Below, piece after piece: positions 42,250-50,810 of a stretch of DNA of 64,000 bases. Origin of the DNA: Deltaproteobacteria bacterium (GTDB lineage Bacteria; Myxococcota; Kuafuiibacteriia; Kuafuiibacteriales; Kuafuiibacteriaceae); assembly GCA_020632995.1 (NCBI GenBank), contig JACKEN010000004.1, forward strand, positions 310,001 through 374,000, given 5' to 3'. The number at the start of each line of letters is the position of its first letter. Position 1 is the first letter of the stretch. The position numbers and the translations under genes are program-made. The notes under the pieces are model-generated. The model did no database searches, was not told the DNA's origin, and saw only the letters and a program-made list of their open reading frames with translations.

Positions 42250-43251
42250 ATGACAACGCCCAGTCGCGTCACCCTCACCCAGCACATCCTGCGCAAGCAG
42301 ACGGAGCACCCCGGCGCCACCGGCCAGCTCTCCAGCCTGCTGACCCAGATCGGCGTGGCCGGGAAGCTGATCCAGGCCCAGGTGCGCCGAGCGGGGCTGA
42401 TCGAGATCTGGGGGGCGACCGGCGACACCAACGTGCAGGGCGAGACGGTGCAGAAGCTGGATCGCATCGCCCAGGACGCGCTGGTGGACGTGCTGAAGTA
42501 CTCGGGGGCGGTGGCCGGCATGGCGTCGGAGGAGGAGCACGACAGCATCGAGGTGCCCCCCGCCCTGGCCGGCGACTACATCGTGGTCTTCGATCCGCTC
42601 GACGGCTCGAGCAACATCGACGCGAACGTCTCCATCGGCACCATCTTCGGGATCTTCAAGCGCAAGGATCCCCACGAGGTGCTGCGCACCGACTTCCTGC
42701 GCCCGGGGCGCGAGATGATCGCGGCGGGCTACATCATCTACAGCTCCTCCACCGTGGTGGTGTACACCGACGGCACGTCGGTGGACGGCTTCACCCTCGA
42801 CCCGGCGGCGGGCGAGTACTTCCTCAGCCGGCCCAACATCCGGATGCCCGACAAGACCAAGGTGCTCTCGGTGAACGAGTGCAACGAGCCCTACTGGCCC
42901 AAGTGGGTAAAGCCGTACGTAGAGACGATCAAGGGGCGCAACGACCACGACAAGCGCCGGGTGTCCTCGCGCCACATCGGCTCGCTCGTCTCCGACTTCC
43001 ACCGCAACCTGCTCTACGGCGGCGTGTTCCTGTACCCGGCCGACTCGCGCACCAACAAGGGCAAGCTGCGCCTGCTCTATGAGTGCAACCCGCTCGCGTT
43101 CATCGCGCAGGCGGCGGGCGGCTACGCGTCGAACGGGCTCGGGCCGATCCTCGACCTCCAGCCCACCGCGCTGCACGATCGCGCCACCCTGATCATCGGC
43201 CCCAAGGCCGACGTGGAGCTGGCCGAGCGCATGGTGAAGGAGTACGCCTGA
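42250..43251 (+). CDS. fbp: Fructose-1,6-bisphosphatase class I
   Basis: This gluconeogenic enzyme hydrolyses fructose 1,6-bisphosphate. The 333-residue protein has the family's metal and substrate sites: SEEEHDSIEV, IVVFDPLDGSSNIDANVSIG, TIFGIF, and near the end LLYGGVFLYPADSR, KLRLLYECNPLAFIAQAAGG and DLQPTALHDRATLIIG. ATG 42250 gives the usual MTxxxVTLTQHIL beginning. ATG 42235, five codons upstream, cannot be excluded. The last codons contain the ribosome site of the overlapping mutH. Confidence 0.96.
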   Translation: MTTPSRVTLTQHILRKQTEHPGATGQLSSLLTQIGVAGKLIQAQVRRAGLIEIWGATGDTNVQGETVQKLDRIAQDALVDVLKYSGAVAGMASEEEHDSIEVPPALAGDYIVVFDPLDGSSNIDANVSIGTIFGIFKRKDPHEVLRTDFLRPGREMIAAGYIIYSSSTVVVYTDGTSVDGFTLDPAAGEYFLSRPNIRMPDKTKVLSVNECNEPYWPKWVKPYVETIKGRNDHDKRRVSSRHIGSLVSDFHRNLLYGGVFLYPADSRTNKGKLRLLYECNPLAFIAQAAGGYASNGLGPILDLQPTALHDRATLIIGPKADVELAERMVKEYA

Positions 43252-43931
43252 TCCCGTCCCCGCCCGAGTCCGAGCAAGCCCTCCTGCAACGCGCCCAGGC
43301 CCTGGCCGGGCGCCCCCTGGCCAGGGTGGCGGAGCGCCTGGGGCGCCCGGTGCCCCCGGACCAGCGCCGGCACAAGGGCTGGGTGGGGCAGCTGGTGGAG
43401 GCGGCCCTGGGGGGCGAGGCGGGCTCCGCCGCCGGCCCCGACTTCCCGCACCTCGGCGTCGAGCTGAAGACGATCCCGGTGGACGCCCGGGGGGCGCCCC
43501 GCGAGACCACCTTCGTGTGCGCCGCGCCGCTGACCGTGCTGGGCCAGCTGACCTGGGCCGAGTCCCCGGTGCGCGCGAAGCTCGCCCGGGTGCTGTGGGT
43601 GCCGGTGCAGGCAGACCCCGAGGTGCCGCTCGGGGAGCGGCGCCTGGGCTCGCCCTGCCTGTGGAGCCCCAGCCCCGAGGAGGACGCCGCCCTCGGCGCC
43701 GACTGGCGGGAGCTGTCGGGCCTGGTGGCGGACGGCTACGTGGAGACGATCACCGCCCACCGGGGCCAGTGGCTCCAGATCCGCCCCAAGGCCGCGCACG
43801 CCCGGATCCGGACCTGGGCCCCGGATGACGAGGGCGACCCCATCCGCACCTTGCCTCGGGGCTTCTACCTCCGGACCCGCTTCACCGCCCGCATCCTCGC
43901 CGCCCACTACCGGCTGCCGTCCTCCGGCTGA
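43248..43931 (+). CDS. mutH: DNA mismatch repair endonuclease MutH
   Basis: This endonuclease nicks the unmethylated strand at hemimethylated GATC sites during MutSL-directed repair. The 227-residue protein follows E. coli MutH almost throughout: SPPESEQALLQRAQALAGR, RHKGWVGQLVEAALG, DFPHLGVELKTIPVD, ETTFVCAAPL, QIRPKAAHA and TLPRGFYLRTRF. The catalytic residues fall at Glu51, Asp65, Glu72 and Lys74 with the same spacing as in E. coli. No ATG, GTG or TTG fits the start. CTG 43248, overlapping the fbp stop and five bases after AAGGAG (43237-43242), is my choice. An in-frame ATG at 43083 would add 55 unlikely residues. The family is mostly gammaproteobacterial. Confidence 0.93.
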   Translation: MIPSPPESEQALLQRAQALAGRPLARVAERLGRPVPPDQRRHKGWVGQLVEAALGGEAGSAAGPDFPHLGVELKTIPVDARGAPRETTFVCAAPLTVLGQLTWAESPVRAKLARVLWVPVQADPEVPLGERRLGSPCLWSPSPEEDAALGADWRELSGLVADGYVETITAHRGQWLQIRPKAAHARIRTWAPDDEGDPIRTLPRGFYLRTRFTARILAAHYRLPSSG

Positions 43932-43970
43932 GCTTTGGCCGCAGGCCGGCTTTCGTGGTTTGATTGGGGC

Positions 43971-45044
43971 GTGACGTCGGCCCGAGTCGTACTGCGGGTG
44001 TTGGAGGAGGACGGCTGCCCCCTGTTCTCCCAGGGCGATGAGATGGTGCTGGACCTCCCCGAGGTGGACCTCACCAGCTCACGGAAGGTCTGCGCCCTGA
44101 CGATTGCGAAGTTCCTCGAGGGGCTCGACAAGTCGCCTTGCGAAGGCCTCTCCGCCCCGGTGGGGGACGGCGAGCTCCTCTGCCCCCGCACCAGCCGCCC
44201 GGTGCGCTTCGAGGTGGAGGCGGTGGACGAGGAGCGCAAGGTGAGCGCCCCCGAGGGCGACCTCGTCCGTGACATCACCGCCGCGGTGGCGCACCTCCGC
44301 AGCATCCCGATCTTCCGCCCCCTCCCCGCCGCCTTCCTGTCCCGGCTCGCCCACCGCATCCGCACCGAGAGCAAGGAGGACGGCGAGCTCATCCTCCAGA
44401 AGGGCCACCCGGGCGACGCGTTCTTCGTGGTGCGCGAGGGCAAGGTCGAGGTGATGGACTTCGCCGACACCAAGATGGCCTCGGTGGTCACCACCTTGAA
44501 GGCGGGGGACTGCTTCGGCGAGATGTCGATCCTCACCGGCGCCCCGGTGGCCGCCAACGTGCGGGCGCGCGGTCACGTGGAGCTCTACGCCCTCACCAAG
44601 GAGGACTTCGAGCACCTCCTGCGCGACAACCCCTTCATGGCCGCCCGCTTCACCCGCCTCATGGCCCAGCGCCTGGTGGCCGCGAACTTCCGCATCGTGC
44701 AGGAGGGCAAGAAGAGCTTCTCCGGCAAGCTGGCCGTCATGAACATCCCCACCGTGGTGCAGGTGCTCGCCGACGCGCGGCGCTCGGGCACGTTGGTGGT
44801 GGAGGGCTACGATCGCCGCCGCGGCGAGGTGGCCTTCAGCGATGGCGACGTCTTCGACGCCCACCTCGACAGCCTGACCGGGGAGGAGGCGGTCTACGCC
44901 CTGCTGGCCTGGCAGGAGGGCGACTTCGCGTTCGACCCCGGCCGGGTCCCCACCGAGGACAAGGTGAAGAGCGGCGTGATGAACCTGCTGTTGGAGGGGA
45001 TGCGCCGCATCGACGAGGCCGAGCGAGACGAATCGGCAAGCTAG
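43971..45044 (+). CDS. Cyclic-nucleotide-binding and DUF4388 (PATAN) protein
   Basis: This 357-residue cytoplasmic signalling protein has three parts. An N-terminal region (about 1-90) has LLCPRTSRPVRFEVEAVDE. A cyclic nucleotide-binding domain (about 95-230) has LILQKGHPGDAFFVVREGKV and the phosphate-binding-cassette-like GDCFGEMSILTGAPVAANVRA. A DUF4388/PATAN domain (about 235-330) has FSGKLAVMNIPTVVQVLADA, GTLVVEGYDRRRGEVAFSDG and ALLAWQEGDFAFDPG. GTG 43971 follows TTGGGGC and gives a start like related proteins; TTG 43935 is possible. It has no DNA-binding domain, so it probably acts through protein contacts. Confidence 0.87.
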   Translation: MTSARVVLRVLEEDGCPLFSQGDEMVLDLPEVDLTSSRKVCALTIAKFLEGLDKSPCEGLSAPVGDGELLCPRTSRPVRFEVEAVDEERKVSAPEGDLVRDITAAVAHLRSIPIFRPLPAAFLSRLAHRIRTESKEDGELILQKGHPGDAFFVVREGKVEVMDFADTKMASVVTTLKAGDCFGEMSILTGAPVAANVRARGHVELYALTKEDFEHLLRDNPFMAARFTRLMAQRLVAANFRIVQEGKKSFSGKLAVMNIPTVVQVLADARRSGTLVVEGYDRRRGEVAFSDGDVFDAHLDSLTGEEAVYALLAWQEGDFAFDPGRVPTEDKVKSGVMNLLLEGMRRIDEAERDESAS

Positions 45045-45175
45045 CCTGCCTACGACATCACCGGCGCCCCACATCCCCCGAGCACGCGAAAAAAGATCCT
45101 CGTCTCCTGCGAGTACTACGGATGCGCGATGACGGCCTCCGTCGCGCGAACCCTGTCGAAAAACCGCAGAACTTC

Positions 45176-46219
45176 ATGGAGACGAACGTGATCTACGGAA
45201 TCCTACGCATCATGCTGCCTGTGTCGGCCCTCGCCGGTGCGCTCCTTGTCGCCAACGAGAACGCTCAGGCGCAGACGCCGGCCCGCCTGCCGCTGGTGAC
45301 CTTCCACAGCGCCGCCCGCGGCGACTACTTCACGACGAGCCAGCCCGGCTGGACCTGCAAGTACTTCAAGGACTGCCCGGGCCCGCTGGACGCGGACTAT
45401 GTGGTCGTCGGGCTCCAGGGGGAGGTGTACAACCCCGCGCTCCCGCAGCCCCCGGGGACGCTCACGCTCTATCACTGGTTCAGCTGGGAGCGGATGGACA
45501 ACTTCCTGACCACGGATCCCGGCTGGGCGGGCACCGTCGGCGCGGTCAAGGACATCGGCGGCGGTGTCCGCTACGGGCTGTTCAGGATCGAGGGCTACAT
45601 CGATCCCCCGGGCCTGCCTGCCACCCTTCCGCTCAGGAGCTACTGGAACCCGGCCGAGGGTGACAACGCGGCGGTGACGGCGTGGCGCCCGGACCAGCCG
45701 GCGGGGTACGGCGAATATCGGTACGAGGGCAACCTGCTCACGCCGGACTCCCCGGATCTGGTCCGCTGCCGCACGAACGCTGCGCCGAGCTCGAGCTCGG
45801 CCTATTTCTCGCGCGCGAACTACGTCGAGGTCTGGCGTTCGCCGGTGGGCCTCATCCACGGCGACGTCTTCCGAGCGACCGCGCCGCAGGAGGAGTACAC
45901 GATCGACTATTGGGGGAACAGGTACCCGACCCGCGGCTACTATTGGATGTCCGCCGCGGGTGGGTATCCAGCCCCCGGCGTTCCGCCCTACGCGTTGCTG
46001 GGCGTCATCGGCGCAGGCCGGCTCTTCGTCGACGGACAGGGCTGGTTCGAGCCGGAGCAGTGGTTCAAGCTCCTCGGCGATCGCCTCGCTGATCCCGGCC
46101 CCTGCGTGCTCTACGACGCCACGAACGTCGTCCCCACGCCGTTGAAGACCGCGTTCAACGACCCCAACCTCTCGGACAACAGCGGCGGCGCCCACCTCAC
46201 CTTCCGTCAGTGGTTCTGA
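45176..46219 (+). CDS. Secreted DUF5648-like protein
   Basis: The 347-residue protein begins with a signal peptide (ILRIMLPVSALAGALLVANE) cleaved after AQA. The mature part has repeated aromatic strands like FHSAARGDYFTTSQPGW, LYHWFSWERMDNFLTTDPGW and SYWNPAEGDNAAVTAWRPD, which resemble the DUF5648 repeats of secreted bacterial proteins; sugar or cell-wall binding has been proposed for such folds. ATG 45176 is chosen for the signal peptide; no strong ribosome site is seen. Its final 23 bases overlap the convergent cupin gene. Confidence 0.75.
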   Translation: METNVIYGILRIMLPVSALAGALLVANENAQAQTPARLPLVTFHSAARGDYFTTSQPGWTCKYFKDCPGPLDADYVVVGLQGEVYNPALPQPPGTLTLYHWFSWERMDNFLTTDPGWAGTVGAVKDIGGGVRYGLFRIEGYIDPPGLPATLPLRSYWNPAEGDNAAVTAWRPDQPAGYGEYRYEGNLLTPDSPDLVRCRTNAAPSSSSAYFSRANYVEVWRSPVGLIHGDVFRATAPQEEYTIDYWGNRYPTRGYYWMSAAGGYPAPGVPPYALLGVIGAGRLFVDGQGWFEPEQWFKLLGDRLADPGPCVLYDATNVVPTPLKTAFNDPNLSDNSGGAHLTFRQWF

Positions 46220-46724
46220 GCGCTGGACCTCCCAGATAGTCCACGTCGCTGACGTGCGCCCCCCACCTCACCACCTCACCGTCGACCTGCTCCTGCACCA
46301 CGGTGTGAGCCATGGCGCTGGTCGCGGTGCCACCGTGCCAGTGGCGCACCCCAGGCGGGGTCCAGATCACGTCGCCGACGTGGATCTCTCGCCTCTCGCC
46401 GCCCTCCGCCTGCACCCAGCCGGTGCCCTCGGTGACGATGATGGTCTGGCCTGCGGGGTGCGAGTGCCAGGCGGTGCGGGCACCGGCGTCGAAGCGCACC
46501 GAGGCCGCGGTGGCGCGGGTGTACGGCGTCGTCCCGAACAGCGGGGTGATCACCGCGCGGCCGGTGAAGTTCGCGGGCGCGCCGACGACCTCCGGACGCT
46601 CGCTCGCGCCGCTGATGCGCATCTCGGACGGCGCTCCTGCGGCGACTTCGGGCGCCTTCGGAGCGCTCGCGCAGGCGGAGAGCGCCGCGAGGAGGCCGAG
46701 CATGACGGATCTACTGTGTGACAT
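46197..46724 (-). CDS. Cupin-domain lipoprotein
   Basis: The 175-residue protein has a lipoprotein signal (VMLGLLAALSACAS, acylated Cys about 18). It then forms a single cupin barrel with metal ligands in TAWHSHPAGQTIIVTEG and GVRHWHGGTATSAM. Similar cupins often sit with oxidoreductases and tautomerases, as here, in quinone or aromatic metabolism. ATG 46724 lies six bases after GAGG and eight bases beyond the stop of the tautomerase gene, suggesting one operon with the upstream dehydrogenase. Confidence 0.85.
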   Translation of the reverse strand: MSHSRSVMLGLLAALSACASAPKAPEVAAGAPSEMRISGASERPEVVGAPANFTGRAVITPLFGTTPYTRATAASVRFDAGARTAWHSHPAGQTIIVTEGTGWVQAEGGERREIHVGDVIWTPPGVRHWHGGTATSAMAHTVVQEQVDGEVVRWGAHVSDVDYLGGPALRTTDGR

Positions 46725-46732
46725 GGGGATCC

Positions 46733-46966
46733 TCACTTCAGCGGGTCGTAGCCCGGCTTCTTCGACAAGCGGTCCATCCGGGCCAGGACATCCGGCCGGT
46801 AGACGTCGTCCACCCAGCGCGAGGGCTCGACGTCCTCGAGCTCGATGGACACCGACGCCTCCGGGTAGCCGAGGGTCGCGGTCACCGCGCGGGTGAGCGC
46901 GGCGGTCAGCGCGCGCTTCTCGTCCTCGGAGCGGCCCGAGTACATCTTCACGATGAGATGAGGCAT
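46733..46966 (-). CDS. 4-Oxalocrotonate tautomerase-family protein
   Basis: The 77-residue protein starts MPHLIVKMYSGRSEDEKRAL. After removal of Met, Pro1 is the general base of the tautomerase family. It ends WVDDVYRPDVLARMDRLSK, typical of the longer YbbR/TomN-like members. It converts keto and enol forms of small acids; the substrate is unknown. It sits between the zinc-dependent dehydrogenase and the cupin lipoprotein, all in the same direction. Confidence 0.9.
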   Translation of the reverse strand: MPHLIVKMYSGRSEDEKRALTAALTRAVTATLGYPEASVSIELEDVEPSRWVDDVYRPDVLARMDRLSKKPGYDPLK

Positions 46967-47023
46967 GACTTCACCCTCACCGCTCGAAGAGCGCCTTCGC
47001 CCGCCCGATCGCGCTCATCGCGT

Positions 47024-48040
47024 TCACGGCTGAAGCAGCGTCTTGATGGCGCGCCGCTCGTCCATCGCGCGGTAGCCCTCGGCCACCTGCTCGAGGGGCA
47101 GGGTGAGGTCGAAGACCTTGCCCGGCTCCGCCTTGCCCTCGACGACGAGGTCGATGAGCTCCGGGAGGTAGTGGCGTACGGGCGCGGGGCCACCGTGCAG
47201 GTGCACGTGGCGGAAGAAGAGGTCCTGCCCTTGGAGCTGCACTCCGTGCGGGACGCCGACGTAGCTCACGAAACCCCCGGGGCGAGCGGCGCCGATGGCC
47301 TGCTGCATCGACTCCTGGGTGCCCACGCACTCCAGCACCGCGTCGGCGCCCACGCCCTTGGTGAGCTCCTTGATCCTGGCTGCGCCCTCCTCACCGCGCT
47401 CGGTCACGATGTCGGTGGCGCCGAACTCGCGGGCCAGCTTCTGGCGCGCCTCGTGGCGGCTCATCGCGATGATGCGCTCGGCCCCCATGTGCTTGGCCGA
47501 CAGGATGGCGAGCAGGCCCACCGCGCCGTCCCCGACCACCGCCACCACGGAGCCCGGCTTCACGTTGGCCGCGTCCGCCGCGAACCAGCCGGTGCCGAAC
47601 ACGTCGGAGGTAGCGAGCAGGCTCGGCACCAGCTCCTTGGGCGGCGCCTCGGAGGTGGCCACCAGGGTGCCGTCGGCCAGGGGTACGCGGAGCAAGGGGG
47701 CTTGCGCGCCCACCACGAACTCCCGGTGCTCGCACGACGTGTGGTAACCCGCCTTGCAGTGCGGGCACGCGTTGTCGGACGCGAAGAAGGAGCCGATCAC
47801 GAACTGACCGGGCTTCACCGTGCGCACGTCGCGGCCGACCTCCTCGACGATGCCGCAGTACTCGTGGCCCATCGGGGTCGGCCCAGGCACCTCCTGGATG
47901 CCGCGGTAGGGCCACAGGTCGGAGCCACACACGCAGGTGGCGGAGAGGCGGATGATGGCGTCGGTGGGCGCGAGGATCTTCGGGTCCTCGCGCTCCTCGA
48001 ATCGAATGTCGCCGGGTCGGTGGAGAATGGTTGCTCGCAT
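47024..48040 (-). CDS. Zinc-dependent alcohol dehydrogenase-family oxidoreductase
   Basis: This 338-residue medium-chain dehydrogenase has the catalytic zinc ligands in CVCGSDLWPYRG and PMGHEYCGIVEEVG. The structural zinc site is ACPHCKAGYHTSCEH (four Cys, with a His). The cofactor-binding loop is VVAVVGDGAVGLLAILSAK followed by MSRHEARQKLAREFGATDI. ATG 48040 is preferred because MRATILHRPGD matches the family start; the frame extends upstream without a site. It is divergent from the LysR gene at 48124 and leads an operon with the tautomerase and cupin genes. Confidence 0.92.
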   Translation of the reverse strand: MRATILHRPGDIRFEEREDPKILAPTDAIIRLSATCVCGSDLWPYRGIQEVPGPTPMGHEYCGIVEEVGRDVRTVKPGQFVIGSFFASDNACPHCKAGYHTSCEHREFVVGAQAPLLRVPLADGTLVATSEAPPKELVPSLLATSDVFGTGWFAADAANVKPGSVVAVVGDGAVGLLAILSAKHMGAERIIAMSRHEARQKLAREFGATDIVTERGEEGAARIKELTKGVGADAVLECVGTQESMQQAIGAARPGGFVSYVGVPHGVQLQGQDLFFRHVHLHGGPAPVRHYLPELIDLVVEGKAEPGKVFDLTLPLEQVAEGYRAMDERRAIKTLLQP

Positions 48041-48102
48041 GTGAGCATCATGCGGAGGCACAGCGTAAAGCGGAAGGCCGCTCTCGTTGACAGCCTGTTC
48101 AG

Positions 48103-48115
48103 TTGTCCTTGACAA
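48103..48115. promoter_or_regulatory. Putative LysR operator
   Basis: TTGTC-CTT-GACAA is a perfect 5-bp-arm inverted repeat of the T-N11-A type. It is nine bases ahead of the LysR start and 63 bases from the divergent dehydrogenase. A second TTGACA at 48087 could be a promoter element or half site. Confidence 0.45.
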
Positions 48116-48123
48116 TACCCAGG

Positions 48124-49032
48124 ATGGAGCCCCTCCCCTTCGCCCAGCTCCAGACCTTCCTCGCCGTCGCGCGCACCAGCAGCTTCAGCGCGGCGGCGCG
48201 CGAACTGGGGGTCTCGCGCTCCGCCGTCAGCCAGGCGGTGCGGCAGCTCGAGGAGCAGCTCGGGGTGGTCCTCGTCCAGCGCACGACCCGGAGCGTCGCC
48301 CTCACCGACCCGGGCCGCCGGCTGGCGGACGGAGTGGCCCCCGCGGTGGAGCAGACGGTGGCGACCCTGGCCGAGGTGGCCGCCAAGCCGGGCGAGGTGA
48401 CCGGCCACCTGCGGCTCACCATGCCCCGGGGCGTCATGCCCCTCGTGATCGAGCCTGTCCTGCCCGTCTTCCGCGAGCGCTACCCGCGGGTCGAGGTCGA
48501 CGTGGTGACCGACGATCGCCTGGTCGACATCGTGGGTCAGGGGTTCGACGCCGGCATCCGGCTGAGCGAGCGGGTGGAGCGCGACATGGTCCATGTTCGA
48601 CTCACGCAACCCTTCAGCTTCGTCGTCGTCGGCACGCCCGAGTACCTCGACCGCGCAGGGCGCCCTGCGAAGCCCGAGGACCTGCTCGAGCACGAGTGCA
48701 TCACGTTCCGCTCGCCCACCAACAAGGCCCTCTACTCGTGGGAGCTGGAGCGGGGGCGCAAGGAGTGGCGCCTGCCCGTGCGGGGCGCGGTGGTGACGAA
48801 CGACGGGCTCGCGTGCGGAGAGATCGCGGCGCTGGGCTTGGGGCTGGCTTATGTGCCGGAGCCGAACTTTCGGGCGGAGATCGCGGCCGGGCGGCTCGAG
48901 ATCGTGCTCGAGGGGTACGCGGCCAAGGTGCCCGGCTACTTCATCTACTATCCAAGCCGCGCGCAGCGCTCAGGGCCACTACAGGCGTTCGTGGAGACCG
49001 CACGGCAGGTGATGCTGGGGGAGCCGGCGTAG
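48124..49032 (+). CDS. LysR-family transcriptional regulator
   Basis: This 302-residue regulator has the N-terminal helix-turn-helix SSFSAAARELGVSRSAVSQA followed by VRQLEEQLGVVLVQRTTRSV, then an effector-binding domain (about 90-295) with LTMPRGVMPLVIEPVLPVF. ATG 48124 follows CAGG; an upstream in-frame codon at 48103 would overlap the operator. The divergent dehydrogenase-tautomerase-cupin operon is the likely target, a common arrangement for redox-responsive LysR proteins. Confidence 0.93.
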   Translation: MEPLPFAQLQTFLAVARTSSFSAAARELGVSRSAVSQAVRQLEEQLGVVLVQRTTRSVALTDPGRRLADGVAPAVEQTVATLAEVAAKPGEVTGHLRLTMPRGVMPLVIEPVLPVFRERYPRVEVDVVTDDRLVDIVGQGFDAGIRLSERVERDMVHVRLTQPFSFVVVGTPEYLDRAGRPAKPEDLLEHECITFRSPTNKALYSWELERGRKEWRLPVRGAVVTNDGLACGEIAALGLGLAYVPEPNFRAEIAAGRLEIVLEGYAAKVPGYFIYYPSRAQRSGPLQAFVETARQVMLGEPA

Positions 49033-49048
49033 ACCGCCGGGTCGAAGG

Positions 49049-49729
49049 CTACTGCTCGATCGCCTCGGGCACCGCGTCCGCCCCCGCGGCGGCGGCGGCG
49101 CCAGCCTCGGCCCCACCCTCGGTCTCGGCCGCGGCGGCGGCGGCAGCAGCGGCGGCCTCGGCCGCGGCCTTCGCCTCGGCCTCCTTGGCCAGGCGCTCGA
49201 CCTCCTTGCCGGCGGCGTCCTTCATGCTGTTCAGGCCCTTCTCGAAGTCGGTCCCGATCATCTCGTCCATGTTCATGAACAGGCCCATCGCCTTCTCCAT
49301 GAAGGCCTTGTCGCCGTCCATGATCCAGGTGACCTTGGTGCCCTCGGCCTCCGGCGCGAAGGTGAAGATGATGGTGTTCACGTCCGCGAAGGGGCGGATG
49401 AACTCGAGCTTGATCTCGATGCGCTCGTCGGGCTTGGCCTCGGTGATGGTCATCCGCCCCTCGCCGACCTGATCGTTCTTTGAGGTCCAGCCGTAGACCG
49501 CGCCCTGGCCCGCCTCGGCGCCGCTGTACGTGCGCTCCATCGCGGGGTCGAGGTTGTCCCAGGGGCTCCACTGCTGCCAGCCCTTGAAGTTGGCGACCAG
49601 CCCATACGCCACCGCGGGGGCCCCGGGCACCACCGCGCTCCGCTCGACGTGCAGCTTCGGGCTCTGGATCATCACCAGACCGAACACCGCCGCCACCACC
49701 ACACCCAGGACCAGGATCAGCTTCTTCAT
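49049..49729 (-). CDS. SRPBCC-family (polyketide cyclase-like) membrane-anchored protein
   Basis: The 226-residue protein has an N-terminal hydrophobic anchor (LILVLGVVVAAVFGLVMI, about 4-21). A START-like SRPBCC domain (about 30-175) follows, with NFKGWQQWSPWDNLDPAME and TKVTWIMDGDKAFMEKAMG. It ends in a long Ala/Glu-rich tail (about 190-226) likely to be a flexible helix. The fold binds hydrophobic ligands; none can be named. ATG 49729 is followed by MKKL, typical of exported proteins. Confidence 0.87.
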   Translation of the reverse strand: MKKLILVLGVVVAAVFGLVMIQSPKLHVERSAVVPGAPAVAYGLVANFKGWQQWSPWDNLDPAMERTYSGAEAGQGAVYGWTSKNDQVGEGRMTITEAKPDERIEIKLEFIRPFADVNTIIFTFAPEAEGTKVTWIMDGDKAFMEKAMGLFMNMDEMIGTDFEKGLNSMKDAAGKEVERLAKEAEAKAAAEAAAAAAAAAAETEGGAEAGAAAAAGADAVPEAIEQ

Positions 49730-49801
49730 GGGGCGGGGACGCTAGCCGGTTCGAGCGGTTTTGACCAGCGAGCCGGTTCCGTCCTGCGCTAGTCTCCGTA
49801 C

Positions 49802-50779
49802 ATGACCCTGCGCTGGCCCCATCGCCTCCCCCTGGCCAACACCCCCACCCCCCTCGAGCGCCTCCCCGCGCGGCCGGACGCCGGCCTCCCGGACGGGCTG
49901 TGGGTGAAGCGCGACGACCTCACCGGGGTGGCGCTGTCGGGCAACAAGGTGCGGAAGCTCGAGTTCCTGGCCGCCGAGGCCCAGGCCCAAGGCGCGCAGG
50001 CGCTCGTGACCTGCGGGGGCGTGAACTCGAACCACGCCCGCGCCACCGCGGTGGCGGCGGCGCGCCTCGGGCTCACCGCCCGGCTCGTGCTCCGGGGCGA
50101 GGACCGGCACCCGCCGATGGGGAACCTGGTGCTGGACCGCTGGCTCGGGGCGGAGCTCACCTTCATCACCGAGGCCCAGTGGGCGGAGCGCGACGCGTTC
50201 ATGGCGGAGGCGGCGCGCGGCGACGGCTACGTCATCCCCGAGGGCGGCTCCAACGCGCTCGGCAGCCTCGGCTACGCCCGCGCGGCGCAAGAGATCTTGA
50301 CGCAGGCGGAGGCGGCGGGCCTGGGCCTTCGGCACGTGGTGCACGCGTGCGGGAGCGGCGGCACCGCGGCCGGGCTCGCGCTCGGCATGGCCGCCGCGCA
50401 CCGCGAGGACGTGGAGGTCCTGGCGGTGGCGGTGTGCAACGACGCCGCGTACTTCGACCGCCAGATCCACGCCATCCTGGACGAGACGGTGGCCCGGGGC
50501 TGGGCGGACGAGGCCACCCGGCGCCGCGCGCGCTGGCGGGTGCTGGACGGCCACAAGGGCCCCGGCTACGCCCGCACCACCCCTGAGGCCCTTCGGGCCC
50601 ACGCCCAGGTGGCCCGCCGCCACGGCCTCTTCGTGGACCCGGTCTACACCGGCAAGGCGCTCCTCGGCCTGAGCGCCGAGGCCGAGGCCGGCCACCTCGA
50701 CCCCAAAAGTACGGTGTTCGTCCACACCGGCGGGGTCTTCGAGCTGTTCGCCTACGCCGACGCCATCGACTCCATGTGA
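49802..50779 (+). CDS. PLP-dependent D-cysteine desulfhydrase / ACC deaminase-family enzyme
   Basis: This 325-residue fold-type II pyridoxal phosphate enzyme has the Schiff-base lysine in LSGNKVRKLEFL (Lys49). The N-S-N-H loop lies in TCGGVNSNHARATAVAAARL, the phosphate-binding Gly loop in HACGSGGTAAGLALGM, and the C-terminal aromatic/Gly turn in FVHTGGVFELF. Relatives break D-cysteine to pyruvate, sulfide and ammonia, or deaminate aminocyclopropane carboxylate. The substrate cannot be settled by eye, but desulfhydrase is more common in bacteria. It stands alone. Confidence 0.88.
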   Translation: MTLRWPHRLPLANTPTPLERLPARPDAGLPDGLWVKRDDLTGVALSGNKVRKLEFLAAEAQAQGAQALVTCGGVNSNHARATAVAAARLGLTARLVLRGEDRHPPMGNLVLDRWLGAELTFITEAQWAERDAFMAEAARGDGYVIPEGGSNALGSLGYARAAQEILTQAEAAGLGLRHVVHACGSGGTAAGLALGMAAAHREDVEVLAVAVCNDAAYFDRQIHAILDETVARGWADEATRRRARWRVLDGHKGPGYARTTPEALRAHAQVARRHGLFVDPVYTGKALLGLSAEAEAGHLDPKSTVFVHTGGVFELFAYADAIDSM

Positions 50780-50810
50780 CGGGATCCGGGGTCTTCGGGC
50801 ACACTACGAA

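Noticed and set aside
46967..47023. Tiny frame between the dehydrogenase and tautomerase genes
   Set aside because: It is only about 13 codons, with no ribosome site or conserved pattern.
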